Source: Lysinibacillus sp. FSL K6-0232
GTDB lineage: Bacteria > Bacillota > Bacilli > Bacillales_A > Planococcaceae
Length of the DNA: 64,000 nt
Direction: 5' to 3'
Assembly (NCBI RefSeq): GCF_038008325.1
Contig: NZ_JBBOYW010000001.1
Location: 796,001 to 860,000, forward strand
In this document: positions 61,832 to 64,000 of the stretch, in pieces
Position numbering within the stretch: position 1 is the first letter of the stretch
How the letters are laid out: each line of letters begins with the position of its first letter
Notes under the pieces: model-generated
Told to the model about the DNA's origin: nothing
Seen by the model: the letters and a program-made list of their open reading frames with translations, nothing else
Databases searched by the model: none
Made by a program: the position numbers and the translations under genes

Positions 61832-63379
61832 TTGAATGAACTAAAAACAGCCATTATTGATATCGGCTCAAACACCATTCGACTAGTATTATATCAGTAC
61901 AATTATGAAGAGGGACTTCAGGAGCTAGGAAATATTAAAACAGTAGCTCGCTTACGTACATATTTGCAACCCTCAGGCGAGATGTCGGAAGATGGCATTC
62001 AAGTGTTATCGGAAACCTTATTAACATTTAAAGCAATGCTTGAGGAATTTGAAATAGCAGATGTTAAAGCGGCTGCAACTGCTGCGATTCGTCAAGCTAC
62101 AAATCGCGATCAAATTATTGCCCAAATGAAGGAGCAAACAGGTATTCAAATAGAGCTTTTATCCGAAGAGGAGGAGGCTTATTTTGGCTATATTGCGGTT
62201 GCCTATTCAATGGGGACAAAATCTGCTGTCACAATTGATATTGGTGGTGGTAGTACCGAAATTACACTGTTTGAAAATAAAGAGCTTCAACAATCTCATA
62301 GTTTTCCATTTGGGACTGTGTCACTAAAACAGCGCTTTGTAAAGGGCGATATTATTAATAGCAGTGAAAAAAAGGAATTAATTTCCTTCGTAAAAGAGCA
62401 GTTTCAAACACTTCCGTGGATACAGAATGTTGGTTTACCGATTATCGCGATTGGCGGAAGTGCACGGAATATTGCACAAATCCATCAGCAAAAGCATGAT
62501 TATCCTATCGCAAGTGTTCATGGCTACGATATGGCAAAGGAAGATTTAGATGACTTAAGTTCATTTTTAGGGCAATTAAGCTTCCAGGAGTTAAATCAGC
62601 TTGATGGGCTTTCATCTGACCGTGCAGATATTATTGTACCTGCATTAGAAGTATTTAGAGTGTTGATGGAGGTTGTTGATAGTCCATCATTCCAGCTCAC
62701 TAAAAAAGGCTTGCGAGAGGGATTGATTATTCAACGCATTTTACAAACAGATGCAAACGCTTTTGATAAATATAATGTGTTTGAAGGCAATGTCAGAAGA
62801 TTAGCACGTCAGTATGGTCGTACAGAAATGGAAGTTGATTTTTTAATGCATTTAGCAGACCAGCTGTATCGAGAATGTTGTCATTTAGGATATTTACAAT
62901 ATAATGCAGAAGATTTGCAGTTATTAGTGAAAGCAGCGAAGGTATTTAATATAGGTGAGTATATTGAATTAAGCTCTTCAAGTCAGCATACATTTTATTT
63001 GATTGCCAATCAAGCTATTGATGGATTAAACCATCAAGAAAGAGTGATACTGGCACTGCTAGCTTCCTACAAAAATAAAGATTATTTCCAGCGATTTGCG
63101 ACTCCATTTGCAGAATGGATGAGTCAGGAGGAATATCGTAAAATACGAAGTTTTGGAGGGCTATTAAAGTTTGTCTATGCTTTAAATGTTTCAAAGCGAA
63201 ATGTTGTCCATGCGATTGAAATGCAAACAGAGGAAGATTATGCGCAGCTCAATATTTATATAAAAAATAATGCAGCTGCTGAAAAATACCAAGCAAATCG
63301 ACATAAAAAACATTTAGAACGAGCATTAAAAATCCCATTAAAAATCAATTTTATTGAAGAAGGGTGGAATAACATATGA
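61832..63379 (+). CDS. ppx: Exopolyphosphatase (Ppx/GppA family)
   Basis: 515 residues from TTG 61832, nine bases after AAGGA; earlier in-frame ATGs at 61769 and 61778 sit on the cheV terminator and lack ribosome sites. ASKHA phosphatase fold: AIIDIGSNTIRLVLYQ (phosphate 1), TIDIGGGSTEITLF (phosphate 2), GGSARNIA, then a C-terminal HD-like helical region. It removes phosphate from polyphosphate ends or pppGpp. The stop overlaps the ppk start by four bases, giving a ppx-ppk operon. Confidence 0.93.
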   Translation: MNELKTAIIDIGSNTIRLVLYQYNYEEGLQELGNIKTVARLRTYLQPSGEMSEDGIQVLSETLLTFKAMLEEFEIADVKAAATAAIRQATNRDQIIAQMKEQTGIQIELLSEEEEAYFGYIAVAYSMGTKSAVTIDIGGGSTEITLFENKELQQSHSFPFGTVSLKQRFVKGDIINSSEKKELISFVKEQFQTLPWIQNVGLPIIAIGGSARNIAQIHQQKHDYPIASVHGYDMAKEDLDDLSSFLGQLSFQELNQLDGLSSDRADIIVPALEVFRVLMEVVDSPSFQLTKKGLREGLIIQRILQTDANAFDKYNVFEGNVRRLARQYGRTEMEVDFLMHLADQLYRECCHLGYLQYNAEDLQLLVKAAKVFNIGEYIELSSSSQHTFYLIANQAIDGLNHQERVILALLASYKNKDYFQRFATPFAEWMSQEEYRKIRSFGGLLKFVYALNVSKRNVVHAIEMQTEEDYAQLNIYIKNNAAAEKYQANRHKKHLERALKIPLKINFIEEGWNNI

Positions 63380-64000
63380 CAACTGAAGTAACAAGTAATG
63401 AATTGCATGAGGAAGAGTTTTCAGAGCGTAGTAAATTGTTGGAGGAAATTGCAAAGCCACAGTATTATAATAATCGTGAATTAAGCTGGCTTGCTTTTAA
63501 TGAGCGTGTATTAGAGGAGGCAGAGGATGAAGCTAATCCTCTGCTAGAGCGTTTAAAGTTTTTAGCTATTTTTAGCTCAAATTTAGATGAATTTTTTATG
63601 GTGCGTGTGGCAGGGCTACAGGATCAGGTACGTGCTGGCTTCCATAAGCCAGAAAATAAATCTGGTTTAACACCAAAGGAGCAATTAGCAAAGATTGCAG
63701 AGCGCACACAGGCTTTAGTACGCCGACAAACGGAAGTGTATCGACATTTAATCTATGACTTACTACCACAACATAATGTACATATTGCAGATATGAAAGA
63801 TTTGAATAGTGAACAAAAAGCATATATTAATGAAATGTTTACAGAAACTATTTTCCCAGTTTTAACGCCTGTCGCAGTAGATGCTTATCGTCCATTTCCA
63901 ATATTGCTTGGGAAAACATTGAATTTACTTGTATTGCTAGAGCAGGATGAGGAAGACCTTGAAAGTCGTGAGAGAGTGGCGATTGTACAAGTGCCATCCG
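63376..64000 (+). CDS. ppk: Polyphosphate kinase (PPK1), 5' part; runs off the window
   Basis: The first 208 residues are present. YYNNRELSWLAFNERVLEEA and LKFLAIFSSNLDEFFMVRVAGLQDQV are the PPK1 N-terminal domain, and FPVLTPVAVDAYRPFP begins the head domain. The catalytic His and the ATP site would lie beyond the end of the window. ATG 63376 overlaps the ppx stop (ATGA), so synthesis and breakdown of polyphosphate are made from one transcript. The frame is open to the last base. Confidence 0.95.
   Translation, partial: MTTEVTSNELHEEEFSERSKLLEEIAKPQYYNNRELSWLAFNERVLEEAEDEANPLLERLKFLAIFSSNLDEFFMVRVAGLQDQVRAGFHKPENKSGLTPKEQLAKIAERTQALVRRQTEVYRHLIYDLLPQHNVHIADMKDLNSEQKAYINEMFTETIFPVLTPVAVDAYRPFPILLGKTLNLLVLLEQDEEDLESRERVAIVQVPS

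Overview
The window is AT-rich chromosome from an endospore-forming member of the Bacillaceae/Planococcaceae, most likely a Lysinibacillus or close relative. The evidence is the near-complete synteny with the Bacillus subtilis yjb/yjc region (spx, mecA, coiA, pepF, roxS, spxH, yjbI, yjbJ, yjbK, yjbL, yjbM, nadK, yjbO, then coat genes, yjcZ, spoVIF, yjcF, yjcG, yjcH), the sporulation genes, and a murE gene beside prfC as in staphylococci, which suits a lineage with L-Lys peptidoglycan. The genus is an inference; no rRNA or tRNA gene is present to fix it.

Layout. 1-9.9 kb: an MIP18-type Fe-S assembly factor, an Fnr regulator with the C-terminal Cys cluster of B. subtilis Fnr, a CtsR-box-controlled ClpB lacking the N-domain, yjzD, fabH-fabF, trpS with a tryptophan T-box, spx and mecA. 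9.9-11.4 kb: one IS3-family (IS150-like) insertion sequence between mecA and coiA. 11.6-20.8 kb: coiA, pepF, the small RNA RoxS/RsaE (not an ORF), spxH-trHb, a lytic transglycosylase, a CYTH protein, yjbL, and the overlapping alarmone synthetase-nadK-pseudouridine synthase operon. 21.2-29.1 kb: mgtE, coat proteins, a short spoVA operon (lipoprotein-AC-AD-AE), YjcZ, SpoVIF, YjcF/YjcG/YjcH and a PgpA-family protein.

29.3-40.3 kb: a membrane-anchored thermonuclease, an orphan betaine-type binding lipoprotein behind a strong operator, an MntP/YtaF transporter, a YceI protein under an MhqR-type operator, an epimerase, a two-gene AAA ATPase plus RloB module (candidate anti-phage system), a YhfH micro-protein, large catalase KatE and an aldehyde dehydrogenase. 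40.5-50.7 kb: solo murE and prfC, an RND exporter with an SDR reductase, a TerC-family Mn exporter under a yybP-ykoY riboswitch, and a KtrD-type potassium channel. 51.3-64 kb: a B12-binding radical SAM protein, a PAS histidine kinase, MhqR, a lipoprotein, a CPBP protease, YkvS, a Spo0E-like phosphatase (too short for most gene calls), YkwC, a UMF1 transporter, CheV, and ppx-ppk (ppk cut by the window end).

Recurring theme: redox, thiol and protein-quality control. Spx, its ClpXP adaptor SpxH, the ClpC adaptor MecA and ClpB lie close together; Fnr, the Rex/Fnr-type site on roxS, MhqR with its box 23 kb away, KatE and trHb are oxygen or electrophile responses. Starts were re-chosen from ribosome binding sites where the longest frame was implausible; all functional calls are by recognition of sequence, not by database search.
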